From Pseudomonas sp. PDM16 (lineage in GTDB: Bacteria; Pseudomonadota; Gammaproteobacteria; Pseudomonadales; Pseudomonadaceae), in NCBI RefSeq assembly GCF_014851865.1, contig NZ_JACVAM010000001.1:62001-126000 (forward strand): 64,000 nt of DNA. The letters run 5' to 3'. A program made the position numbers and the translations under genes. A model generated the notes under the pieces. That model had not been told where the DNA came from, searched no databases, and worked only from the letters and a program-made list of their open reading frames with translations. This document shows, piece after piece, positions 27,493 through 36,412 of this stretch (position 1 is the first letter of the stretch; each line of letters opens with the position of its first letter).

Positions 27493-27986
27493 TGCTGCGG
27501 GTTGTTCTGCTCGCCATGACCTTGCTGCTCGGCGCCTGCGCCGGGCACACGCCCGTGCCGGCGAGCAGCCCTGCATTGACCGCCGCACTGCCGATCAGCC
27601 TGCAGATCGAGCGCACACAGAGCGCCGAACAGCGCGACTGGCTGCTGGTGATCCAGGCCGAAGGTGAGGCCCTGCGCTGGTCGCTGTTCGACCCGCTCGG
27701 TGTGCCCCTGGCGCGTCAGCTGCTGGAGCACGGCGAGTGGCGCAACGAGGGCCTGCTGCCACCCAATGCCGAGGCCCGCGAGCTGTTCGCCGCCCTGCTG
27801 TTCGCCCTCACCACCGATGACGCGCTGGCCGCCTACCCCGCGGGCAGCTGGCAGCGCGGCGCCGATGGTCAGCGCCGGCTTAACCCGGACTGGCGAATCC
27901 GCTACCGTTCCGCACTGGACTTCACCCTCGCCGCACCGCAGCTCAGCTATCGGGTGCGCGCGCTGAACCAAGAAGAAGGCAACTGA
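27492..27986 (+). CDS. DUF3261-type lipoprotein of the aryl polyene cluster
   Basis: A 164-residue lipoprotein. The signal sequence ends in the lipobox LLGAC with the modified cysteine at residue 16. The mature part is beta-rich and has no cysteine or membrane helix. Residue after the cysteine is Ala, so sorting to the outer membrane is expected. It resembles the DUF3261 protein of APE clusters, which sits next to the LolA-like and exporter proteins; I infer a role in receiving the pigment. It starts one base into the methyltransferase stop. Confidence 0.75.
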   Translation: MLRVVLLAMTLLLGACAGHTPVPASSPALTAALPISLQIERTQSAEQRDWLLVIQAEGEALRWSLFDPLGVPLARQLLEHGEWRNEGLLPPNAEARELFAALLFALTTDDALAAYPAGSWQRGADGQRRLNPDWRIRYRSALDFTLAAPQLSYRVRALNQEEGN

Positions 27987-29188
27987 TGCCCAGCTATTTA
28001 AATGCCCTTGGCCTGCTGTGCGCCCTGGGCGAAGGCAAGCAGGCGGTGGCCGACGCGCTGCTGGCCGGCGATGCCTCCGGCATGCGCGCCGAGGACGGCT
28101 GGGTCACTGACCGCCGCCTCACCGTCGGCGCCGTGCGCGCTGCCCTGCCGGCCATGCCGGCGGGCCTTGAAGCCGCCCATAGCCGCAACAACCAGCTGCT
28201 GCTGGCCACCGCGCAACAGATCGAGCCCGAACTGCGCGCCGCCATCGCCCGCTACGGCGCTGCCCGCGTCGGCCTGGTGCTGGGCACCAGCACCTCGGGC
28301 ATCCGCGAGGCCAGCGACGGCATCGCCCGCTTCCTCCACGAGGGCGAGCTGCCCGCCGCATACGACTACGCCCAGCAGGAGATGGCCGCACCGGCCACCT
28401 TCCTCGCCGACTGGCTGCAACTGGCTGGCCCGGTGTACTGCCAGTCCACCGCCTGCACCTCCAGCGCGCGCGCCCTGCTCAGCGCCCATCGCCTGCTGCA
28501 ACAAGGGCTGTGCGATGCGGTGATCTGTGGCGGCGTGGACAGCCTGTGTCGCCTGACTCTCAACGGCTTCTCGGCCCTCGAAGCGGTATCCGCCGAGCCC
28601 TGCAATCCCTTCTCGGTGAATCGCCACGGCATCAATATCGGCGAGGGCGCCGCGTTGTTCCTCATGACTCGCGAGAGTAGCCCGATCGCCTTCCTCGGCG
28701 GCGCCGCCACCTCCGATGCCCACCATATTTCCGCACCGCACCCCGAGGGCCTCGGCGCCCGTGCGGCGATGCAGCAGGCCCTGGCCAACGCCGGCCTGGC
28801 TGCCACGGATATCGACTACCTCAACCTGCACGGCACCGCCACAGCGCACAACGACGCGATGGAGAGCAAGGCCGTGCGCGGCCTGTTCCCCGCTGGCGTG
28901 GCCTGCTCGTCGAGCAAGCCGCTGACCGGCCATACCCTGGGCGCCGCCGGCGCACTGGAAGCGGCCTTCTGCTGGCTGACCCTGAGTGAGTACAACCGCG
29001 ACGGCCTGCTGCCACCGCACCTGTGGGACGGCCAGGCCGACCCGGCGCTGGAACCGCTGCAACTGGTCGGTGCCGGCGATCAACTTTCACGCAGCAGTGG
29101 CCGCCGGCTGATGAGCAACTCCTTCGCCTTCGGCGGCAACAACGTCGCGCTGATCCTGGGTGATGCGCCACAGGGAGACGCATCATGA
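27986..29188 (+). CDS. Beta-ketoacyl-ACP synthase 1 of the aryl polyene cluster
   Basis: A 400-residue thiolase-fold ketosynthase with a full Cys-His-His triad: Cys157 in STACTSS, His282 in LHGTAT and His316 in GHTLGAAG. It should carry out decarboxylative condensation of malonyl-ACP with the aryl starter or growing polyene. Overlaps the lipoprotein gene by one base (TGATG) and the next dehydratase by 4. In the APE nomenclature this position corresponds to ApeO. Confidence 0.88.
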   Translation: MPSYLNALGLLCALGEGKQAVADALLAGDASGMRAEDGWVTDRRLTVGAVRAALPAMPAGLEAAHSRNNQLLLATAQQIEPELRAAIARYGAARVGLVLGTSTSGIREASDGIARFLHEGELPAAYDYAQQEMAAPATFLADWLQLAGPVYCQSTACTSSARALLSAHRLLQQGLCDAVICGGVDSLCRLTLNGFSALEAVSAEPCNPFSVNRHGINIGEGAALFLMTRESSPIAFLGGAATSDAHHISAPHPEGLGARAAMQQALANAGLAATDIDYLNLHGTATAHNDAMESKAVRGLFPAGVACSSSKPLTGHTLGAAGALEAAFCWLTLSEYNRDGLLPPHLWDGQADPALEPLQLVGAGDQLSRSSGRRLMSNSFAFGGNNVALILGDAPQGDAS

Positions 29189-29637
29189 GCCTGTGGCCCA
29201 TCGCCGAGCTGGTGCCACACGCCGGCGACATGATCCTGATCGACGAAGTCGTCAGCTTCGGTGACGAAGACATCGAGACCCGTCTCACCGTGCGTCCCGG
29301 TGGTCTGTTCAACCAGGCCGACGGCAGCCTGCCGGCCTGGGTCGGCATCGAGCTGATGGCGCAGAGCGTGGCCGCCTACGCCGGCTGCCAGGCGCGCCAG
29401 GCCGGCCTGCCGGTGGAGCTGGGCTTCCTCCTCGGCACACGCAAGTTCGAGTGCAACGTCGAGCGCTTCCCGGCCGGTGCCGAGTTGCGCATCAAGGCCC
29501 TGCGCTCGCTGCAGGACGACAATGGCATGGGCGTGTTCGAGTGCCATCTCGACGGCCCCGATATCCATGCCGAGGCGCGCCTCAACGTGTTCCGCCCGCC
29601 GGAAGTGGCAAGCTATCTACAAGAGCAATCGCAATGA
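29185..29637 (+). CDS. 3-hydroxyacyl-ACP dehydratase-like hotdog protein (ApeP-like)
   Basis: A 150-residue hotdog dehydratase homologue. It has LVPHAGDMILIDEV with the conserved His12, and the central helix VGIELMAQSVAAYAGCQA carrying Glu and Gln at the FabA/FabZ active-site positions. This is the second dehydratase domain in the cluster; the other is fused to the adenylation domain. Two dehydratases, probably acting together, are characteristic of APE systems. Overlaps both neighbours by 4 bases. Confidence 0.86.
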   Translation: MSLWPIAELVPHAGDMILIDEVVSFGDEDIETRLTVRPGGLFNQADGSLPAWVGIELMAQSVAAYAGCQARQAGLPVELGFLLGTRKFECNVERFPAGAELRIKALRSLQDDNGMGVFECHLDGPDIHAEARLNVFRPPEVASYLQEQSQ

Positions 29638-30362
29638 CTGAAACCATTCTGGTCACCGGCTCCAGCCGTGGCATCGGCCGCGCCATCGCTCTGCGCCTGG
29701 CCCGCTCCGGTTACGACCTCGTCCTGCACTGCCGCTCGCGCCGCGACGAGGCCGAGGCCGTGCAGGCGCAGATCGCCGAGCTCGGCCAGCAGGCGCGCAT
29801 CCTGCAGTTCGACGTCTCCGACCGCGCCGCCTGCCGCGAGGCGCTGGAAGCCGATGTCGAGCAATACGGTGCCTACTACGGCGTGGTGTGCAACGCCGGC
29901 CTGACCCGCGACGGCGCTTTCCCGGCGCTGACCGACGAGGACTGGGACCAGGTGCTGCGCACCAACCTCGATGGTTTCTACAACGTGCTGCACCCGCTGA
30001 CCATGCCGATGATCCGCCGCCGCAAGGCCGGGCGCATCGTCTGCATCACCTCGGTCTCCGGGCTGATCGGCAACCGTGGCCAGGTCAACTACAGCGCCTC
30101 CAAGGCTGGCGTGATCGGCGCGGCCAAGGCCCTGGCCATCGAGCTGGGCAAGCGCAAGATCACGGTCAACTGCGTGGCGCCGGGGTTGATCGACACCGAG
30201 ATCCTCGACGATCTGGTGCCGGTGGACGAGATACTCAAGATGATTCCGGCCGCGCGCATGGGCACGCCTGAGGAAGTGGCCGGGGCAGTGAATTTCCTGA
30301 TGTCCGAGGAGGCGGCGTACATTACCCGCCAGGTCCTCGCGGTGAACGGTGGTTTGTGTTGA
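29634..30362 (+). CDS. 3-oxoacyl-ACP reductase (FabG-like) of the aryl polyene cluster
   Basis: A 242-residue short-chain dehydrogenase. The dinucleotide site is TGSSRGIGRAIAL (about 8-20), and NAGLTRDGAF, the catalytic Ser (SVSGLIGNRG) and YSASK give the Asn-Ser-Tyr-Lys tetrad. It reduces the beta-keto group formed by the ketosynthases, with NADPH as likely cofactor. The length and order match FabG. It starts inside the dehydratase gene and its stop overlaps the next ATG (TGATG). Confidence 0.9.
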   Translation: MTETILVTGSSRGIGRAIALRLARSGYDLVLHCRSRRDEAEAVQAQIAELGQQARILQFDVSDRAACREALEADVEQYGAYYGVVCNAGLTRDGAFPALTDEDWDQVLRTNLDGFYNVLHPLTMPMIRRRKAGRIVCITSVSGLIGNRGQVNYSASKAGVIGAAKALAIELGKRKITVNCVAPGLIDTEILDDLVPVDEILKMIPAARMGTPEEVAGAVNFLMSEEAAYITRQVLAVNGGLC

Positions 30363-31588
30363 TGAAACGTGTAGTCGTCACCGGCATGGCCGGTATCACC
30401 TCGCTGGGCAGTGACTGGCCGACCATCTCGGCCGCCTTCAAGGAAGGCCGCAGCGGTATCCGTCGCATGGACGAATGGGATCGTTTCACCGAGCTGAACA
30501 CTCGCCTGGGCGGCCCGGTGGACGACTTCGTGCAGCCCAAGCACTGGTCGCGCAAGCAGACCCGCAGCATGGGCCGGGTGTCCAAGCTGGCGGTGTACGC
30601 CGCCGAGCGCGCCCTGGAGCATGCCGGCCTGCTCGGCGATGAGCGCATCCAGGACGGGCGCATGGGCGTGGCCTGCGGCTCGTCCACCGGCAGTACCGAC
30701 GAGATCAAGGCGTTCGGCAATATGCTGCTCAATTCGGTAGCAGACGGCCTTAACGCCAACTCCTATATCCGCATGATGCCGCACACCACCGCGGCCAATA
30801 TCAGCATCTTCTTCGGCCTCAAGGGTCGCCTGATCCCGACGTCCAGCGCCTGTACCAGCGGCAGCCAGGGCATCGGCTACGCCTACGAGGCGATCAAGTT
30901 CGGCCGCCTGAAGATGATGCTGGCCGGCGGCGCCGAAGAGCTGTGCCCGACCGAGGCCATGGTGTTCGACGCGCTCTACGCCACCAGCCTGAAGAACGAC
31001 ACCCCGCACCTGTCGCCGCGCCCCTACGACGCCGGCCGCGACGGCCTGGTGATCGGCGAAGGCGCCGGCATCCTGGTGCTGGAGGAGCTGGAGCACGCGC
31101 TGGCGCGCGGCGCGACCATCCATGCCGAGATCGTTGGCTTCGGCTGCAACTCCGACGGCATCCACGCCACCAAGCCGGAGCAGGCGACCATGCGTGGCGC
31201 CATGGAGCTGGCCCTGGAAGATGCCGGCCTGGCGCCCGACGCCATCGGCTACGTCAACGGCCACGGCACCGCCACTGCCCAGGGCGATGTGGCCGAGAGC
31301 CTGGCCACCAGCAGCCTGTTCGGCCCACGCATGCCGATCAGCTCGCAGAAGAGCTTCTTCGGCCACACCCTGGGCGCCTGTGGCGCGCTGGAGTCCTGGT
31401 TCAGCATCGAGATGATGAACAGCGACAGCTATGTCTACACGCTGAACCTGGACAATGTCGACCCGGAATGCGGCGAGCTGGACTACCTGCGCGGCGAGTT
31501 CCGCCAGATGAGCCACCAGTACGTGATGAACAACAACTTCGCCTTTGGCGGGGTGAATACCTCGCTGATCTTCAAGCGCTGGCAGTGA
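30362..31588 (+). CDS. Beta-ketoacyl-ACP synthase 2 of the aryl polyene cluster (FabF-like)
   Basis: A 408-residue ketosynthase with intact triad Cys164 (SSACTSG), His301 (NGHGTAT) and His335 (FFGHTLGACG). The last gene of the pigment operon; corresponds to the ApeR position. It is closer to FabF in sequence than the other ketosynthase and might prime the starter unit. In-frame GTG 30356 and TTG 30359 are present but the ATG at 30362, overlapping the reductase stop by one base, gives the normal MKRVVVTG start. Confidence 0.89.
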   Translation: MKRVVVTGMAGITSLGSDWPTISAAFKEGRSGIRRMDEWDRFTELNTRLGGPVDDFVQPKHWSRKQTRSMGRVSKLAVYAAERALEHAGLLGDERIQDGRMGVACGSSTGSTDEIKAFGNMLLNSVADGLNANSYIRMMPHTTAANISIFFGLKGRLIPTSSACTSGSQGIGYAYEAIKFGRLKMMLAGGAEELCPTEAMVFDALYATSLKNDTPHLSPRPYDAGRDGLVIGEGAGILVLEELEHALARGATIHAEIVGFGCNSDGIHATKPEQATMRGAMELALEDAGLAPDAIGYVNGHGTATAQGDVAESLATSSLFGPRMPISSQKSFFGHTLGACGALESWFSIEMMNSDSYVYTLNLDNVDPECGELDYLRGEFRQMSHQYVMNNNFAFGGVNTSLIFKRWQ

Positions 31589-31598
31589 GGTAAGTGCC

Positions 31599-31997
31599 AT
31601 AAACACTCACCTGAAAGCGATCCTGCTGGCCCTCTCGCTGATCGTCCTGACCGCTTGTTCCACCTCCAAACCCCTGGACAATCCCGCTCTGGGCCTGCCG
31701 CCGGAGCGAGAGTTCAGCCAGGTCGAGCTGCAGCAGGCAATCGTCAGTTCGTTGGAGGCTCGCCGATGGCGGGTCGGCCGAGTGGAGCCGGGAATGGTCT
31801 ACGCCTCCATAAACGTGCGCCAACGCCACCACGCATCAATCGTCGTGGAGTACAGTCCTTTTGACATTCAGATCCGTTACCGCAGCAGCCAGGGGCTGGA
31901 GTACAAGAACGGAAAAATCCATCGCAACTACAATCGCTGGGTCAATAGCTTGCGCGCGGACATCCAGCATCGGCTGAATCTCCCGAAAACCCAATGA
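31599..31997 (+). CDS. Small lipoprotein, apparent AUA start
   Basis: A 132-codon frame that codes for a lipoprotein: if read from ATA 31599 the N-terminus is (M)NTHLKAILLALSLIVLTAC, an ideal signal with lipobox LTAC and lipidated Cys20. GAGG lies 8 bases before the ATA. No ATG, GTG or TTG precedes the signal sequence in frame; CTG 31611 is the other option, and the first ordinary start (TTG 31752) would lose the whole signal and lipobox. The C-terminal part is rich in charged residues (HRNYNRWVNSLRADIQHRL). Function unknown. It begins 10 bases after the last pigment gene and may be cotranscribed. Confidence 0.7.
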   Translation: MNTHLKAILLALSLIVLTACSTSKPLDNPALGLPPEREFSQVELQQAIVSSLEARRWRVGRVEPGMVYASINVRQRHHASIVVEYSPFDIQIRYRSSQGLEYKNGKIHRNYNRWVNSLRADIQHRLNLPKTQ

Positions 31998-32022
31998 GTC
32001 ACTTATCGTCAAGGAGACGACC

Positions 32023-32466
32023 ATGAAATTGAAAACCTGGACCCTGGCAGCACTCTTCCTCGCCACCGTTCCCGGCATCAGCCAGGCGCGTGATACTGCA
32101 CACTTCCTGCCCTTCGATCAGGCTCTGCAGGAAGCTCTGAACGCTGGCCGCCTGGATGGCAGCGTAAAGTTCCACCTGGCAGGTACCAAGCCGGCTGGTG
32201 CGGTCAGCGTGGTGCGCTCGGGCGTGACAACCAGCCAGAAGACCAATGCCTTCAACAAGAGCGATGAAGCTGCCTGCTCCTGGGCCCTGCAATCCGCGCT
32301 GATCCGTATGCAGAACGCCGCCAAGCAGGCCGGCGCCAATGCCGTGGTCAACATCGTCAGCAACTACAAGAACGTGGTCTACTCCGACGCGCAGAAGTAC
32401 GAGTGCCATGCAGGCGCCGTGATGGCGGGCGTCGCCCTGAAAGCCGACCTGGCCAACGTCAAGTAA
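32023..32466 (+). CDS. Small exported protein of unknown function, Pseudomonas-conserved
   Basis: A 147-residue protein with a cleavable signal peptide (MKLKTWTLAALFLATVPGISQA). The mature part has two cysteines, CSWALQ and YECHAG, likely joined by a disulfide, and AAKQAGANAVVNIVSNYKN, a pattern of small envelope-stress proteins of the YbjQ/RcsF type by eye only. Homologues are sometimes misnamed as an excinuclease subunit; nothing supports that. AAGGAG is 8 bases upstream of the ATG. A GC-rich hairpin follows. Confidence 0.75.
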   Translation: MKLKTWTLAALFLATVPGISQARDTAHFLPFDQALQEALNAGRLDGSVKFHLAGTKPAGAVSVVRSGVTTSQKTNAFNKSDEAACSWALQSALIRMQNAAKQAGANAVVNIVSNYKNVVYSDAQKYECHAGAVMAGVALKADLANVK

Positions 32467-32479
32467 CGGCAATACCCCT

Positions 32480-32503
32480 GCCGGCCGCGGCTACGCGGCC
32501 GGC
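32480..32503 (+). terminator. GC-rich hairpin after the exported-protein gene
   Basis: GCCGGCCGCG-GCTA-CGCGGCCGGC, a perfect 10-bp stem starting 14 bases after the stop. There is no real T-run (CTTACCC follows), so termination would be weak or factor-dependent. Confidence 0.4.
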
Positions 32504-32555
32504 TTACCCATCCGGGCGCATCCGCTGTTCCCATGCGGCCCATCGAGGACTCCGC

Positions 32556-32987
32556 ATGTCGCTACCGCGCCTGTGCCTACTGTTGCCGCTGATCGCCCTG
32601 AGCAGCGCCTGTACCACGATCCGAGTCGATCCTCTGGAGGCTCCCGCCACGGTGGTCTGCATCGAGGAGAACCCCGAGGTCCGGGTGGATGACTTCATCG
32701 GTACGCTGCAGCGTGGCTTTAAGCGCCATGGCATAGAAACCCGTCTGCACAAGCAGATACCTAGCGGGAGTTGCCCGCAGATACTGAGCTACACCGCCCG
32801 GCGTTCATGGTCGGTCGTCACCTATCTCTCCATGGCCGAGCTGAGAATTCGCGATCCCGAGGGACGCCTGCTGGCTAGCGCCTACTATCGTTTCCGCGGA
32901 CGCGGTCTTCTCGCCGTCAGGAAATGGCAGAGCACCGAAACCAAGATGACTCCGGTGATCGATCAACTACTGGCCGCGAAGCCCTAG
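32556..32987 (+). CDS. Small lipoprotein (Sbal_3080-like)
   Basis: A 143-residue lipoprotein with signal MSLPRLCLLLPLIALSSAC; Cys19 is lipidated and is followed by Thr, predicting the outer membrane. The mature part has VVCIEENPEVRVDDFIGTL and SGSCPQILSYTARRSW, the two cysteines probably disulfide bonded; this resembles the Sbal_3080 family, of unknown function. It is the third small envelope protein in a row after the pigment operon. An ATG at 32533 is in another frame. Confidence 0.72.
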   Translation: MSLPRLCLLLPLIALSSACTTIRVDPLEAPATVVCIEENPEVRVDDFIGTLQRGFKRHGIETRLHKQIPSGSCPQILSYTARRSWSVVTYLSMAELRIRDPEGRLLASAYYRFRGRGLLAVRKWQSTETKMTPVIDQLLAAKP

Positions 32988-33036
32988 GCATTATTTCTCT
33001 TTCGCTCTATGTCGCCTGGCACAATCGGGCAAAAAC

Positions 33037-33064
33037 AGAAACGCCGGCTATCGCCGGCGTTTTG
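33037..33064. terminator. Bidirectional intrinsic terminator
   Basis: ACGCCGGC-TATC-GCCGGCGT stem flanked by As and Ts, between the convergent lipoprotein gene and the BOF-domain gene. It overlaps the end of the latter by none: its stop is at 33066. Confidence 0.85.
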
Positions 33065-33065
33065 G

Positions 33066-33410
33066 TTACTGCGCGATCTCGACCAGATCGACGTCTATTT
33101 CCCGACTCATCAGCCCCTTGTCAACTTCGCCGCTCAGCTTGACCTGGGTCTTGTCGTCGAAGGCCACTGGCGGCAGGTCTTCATCGTCGATTTCCACGGT
33201 GATGGTGCCAGTACTGTCCTTGAACTCGTACTTCTCGTCGCCGAGCTTGCGGGTGATGTGGCCCTGCAGCACCACATGCGCATCGTCACCAGCCTCCTGG
33301 GCCGCCGCGACGCTGTTGATGGCCTGGGCACCAGGGCCGGTGTAGCCGGCGGCCAGTACCGCGGTGCTGAACAGGGGAGCGACGAGCAGGGTGAGATAGC
33401 GAGCTTTCAT
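33066..33410 (-). CDS. YgiW/YdeI-family periplasmic stress-tolerance protein (BOF domain)
   Basis: A 114-residue exported protein with a signal peptide (MKARYLTLLVAPLFSTAVLAA). The mature part is a small OB-fold (BOF): VLQGHITRKLGDEKYEFKDSTGTITVEIDDED, then VKLSGEVDKGL...IDVDLVEI. Members in enteric bacteria (YgiW, YdeI) help cells survive peroxide, acid or antimicrobial peptides. The family is secure; the specific role here is not known. It is flanked by terminators on both sides and appears to be a single-gene unit. Confidence 0.85.
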   Translation of the reverse strand: MKARYLTLLVAPLFSTAVLAAGYTGPGAQAINSVAAAQEAGDDAHVVLQGHITRKLGDEKYEFKDSTGTITVEIDDEDLPPVAFDDKTQVKLSGEVDKGLMSREIDVDLVEIAQ

Positions 33411-33488
33411 GATTCCGATCCTTACCGGGTGGGTGTGGGATCAGACTATCCAGCCCAGCTGAAGCGAAGCTGAATCGGCGACAAAGCA

Positions 33489-33513
33489 AAACGCCCGGCA
33501 CAGGCCGGGCGTT
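33489..33513 (-). terminator. Intrinsic terminator after hemE
   Basis: On the minus strand ACGCCCGG...CCGGGCGT is followed by TTTTGCTTTG. It starts about 20 bases after the hemE stop. Confidence 0.8.
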
Positions 33514-33532
33514 GCGGATACCGCGAGAGCGA

Positions 33533-34600
33533 TCAGACGTGGTACTGCGCCGACAGCTCGTGCACTGCCTCGAAGAAGGCCTTGGCGTGCTCCGGCGGCA
33601 CTTCCGGGGTAATGCCGTGGCCGAGGTTGAACACCTGGCCATTACCCTGGCCGTAAGCGGCGAGGATGCGCGCCACCTCGGCGCGGATGGCTTCCGGCTT
33701 GGCATGCAGCACGGCCGGGTCCATGTTGCCCTGCAGAGCCACCTTGCCGCCGACGCGAACACGCGCGCTGCCGATATCACAGGTCCAGTCCAGGCCCAGG
33801 GCCTCGGCGCCGGTGTCAGCCATCGACTCCAGCCACAGACCGCCACCCTTGGTGAACAGGATCACCGGGACGCGGCGACCGTCGTGCTCGCGGATCAGAC
33901 CATCGATGATCTGCTTCATGTAGCGCAGGGAGAACTCCTGGTAGGCCGCCGAGGACAGCGCGCCGCCCCAGGAATCGAAGATCTGCACGGCCTGGGCACC
34001 GGCCTTGATCTGGCCGTTGAGGTAGGCGGTGATCGAGCGGGCCAGCTTGTCGAGCAGCGCGTGCATGGCCTGCGGGTTGTCGTAGAGCATCGCCTTGGAC
34101 TTGCGGAAGTCGCGGCTGGAGCCGCCCTCGACCATGTAGGTGGCCAGGGTCCAGGGGCTGCCGGTGAAGCCGATCAGCGGCACGCGGCCGTTCAGCTCGC
34201 GGCGGATGGTGCGCACGGCGTCCATCACGTAGCCCAGGTCCTGCTCGGCATCGGGAATCGGCAGCGCCTCGATATCAGCCATCGAGCTGATGACCTTCTT
34301 GAAGCGCGGGCCTTCGCCGGTCTCGAAGTACAGGCCCTGGCCCATGGCGTCGGGGATGGTGAGGATGTCGGAGAAGAGAATCGCGGCGTCGATCTGCGGG
34401 TAACGGTCCAGCGGCTGGATGGTGACCTCGCAGGCCAGCTCGGGGTTCTTCATCAGACTGACGAAGTCACCGGCCTTGGCGCGGGTGGCGCGGTACTCCG
34501 GCAGGTAACGGCCGGCCTGGCGCATCATCCACACCGGGGTGACGTCGACGGGCTGCTTGAGCAGGGCGCGCAGGAAACGGTCGTTCTTCAGGGCGGACAT
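33533..34600 (-). CDS. hemE: Uroporphyrinogen decarboxylase HemE
   Basis: A 355-residue enzyme that decarboxylates uroporphyrinogen III to coproporphyrinogen III in heme synthesis. Signatures: [16 protein letters not shown] (about 22-37) with the conserved Arg residues, [14 protein letters not shown] with the catalytic Asp, and [13 protein letters not shown]. Length equals that of Pseudomonas HemE. An AGGAACC ribosome-binding site precedes the ATG. It follows gltBD but is separated from it by a terminator, so it has its own promoter. Confidence 0.96.
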   Translation of the reverse strand: MSALKNDRFLRALLKQPVDVTPVWMMRQAGRYLPEYRATRAKAGDFVSLMKNPELACEVTIQPLDRYPQIDAAILFSDILTIPDAMGQGLYFETGEGPRFKKVISSMADIEALPIPDAEQDLGYVMDAVRTIRRELNGRVPLIGFTGSPWTLATYMVEGGSSRDFRKSKAMLYDNPQAMHALLDKLARSITAYLNGQIKAGAQAVQIFDSWGGALSSAAYQEFSLRYMKQIIDGLIREHDGRRVPVILFTKGGGLWLESMADTGAEALGLDWTCDIGSARVRVGGKVALQGNMDPAVLHAKPEAIRAEVARILAAYGQGNGQVFNLGHGITPEVPPEHAKAFFEAVHELSAQYHV

Positions 34601-34750
34601 CGGCAGGGTTCCTGGAAATCGGGGAGCGTTGCGGCGGGAGTATGCGGTGGCCGCTCGGCGGCGGCCCCCTTCCTCCGGGCGGGTTCCCGGATCGCAGGAG
34701 CCCGCGCGCCTTGGCGCAGAAAAAGTGCGGGCATTTTCGCAGACCCAAAA

Positions 34751-34782
34751 ACAAAAGGCACGGCGAGTGCCGTGCCTTTTGT
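34751..34782. terminator. Intrinsic terminator downstream of gltBD
   Basis: ACAAAAGGCACGG-CGAGTG-CCGTGCCTTTTGT, a perfect 13-bp stem with an A/T-rich base, works on either strand. It lies about 180 bases after the gltD stop. Confidence 0.85.
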
Positions 34783-34819
34783 CTATCGCGACGATATGCC
34801 GCGTGGAGCGTCGACCACT

Positions 34820-34930
34820 AAGCGTCGCGAGCGATGGTCAAGCTAGGCGCTACGTTAGTAACAGCCTCCGGCTGGTCAAACAGGTGACGAAGCGCAGTTT
34901 ACGAGTTGTAAATGAGCATTCCGAACCTGT
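34820..34930. repeat. Dispersed repeat, copy B (between gltD and hemE)
   Basis: AAGCGTCGCGAGCG (34820-34833) is identical to 14 bases before the ammonia lyase (19410-19423); CGCAGTTTACGAGTTGTAAA followed by TGAGCATTCCGAACC (about 34893-34927) resembles 19458-19492. Copy B is longer by about 26 bases between the two blocks. No open frame or transposase is present. Confidence 0.5.
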
Positions 34931-34960
34931 TTTCAACAACGCCTGACCGAGCGCAGCAGC

Positions 34961-36388
<1,428 letters not shown>

Positions 36389-36412
36389 TCATCAAACCAC
36401 TTCAGGCGCTTG

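Larger units (their letters stand above)
34601..34960. other. Intergenic region hemE-gltD (360 bp)
   Basis: No coding frame. It holds the hemE leader and promoter (not resolved), the gltBD terminator at 34751-34782 and a dispersed-repeat copy at about 34820-34930. Confidence 0.7.

Noticed and set aside
32023..32466. Excinuclease ATPase subunit function for the small exported protein
   Set aside because: The protein has a signal peptide and no nucleotide-binding motif; such names are annotation carry-over.
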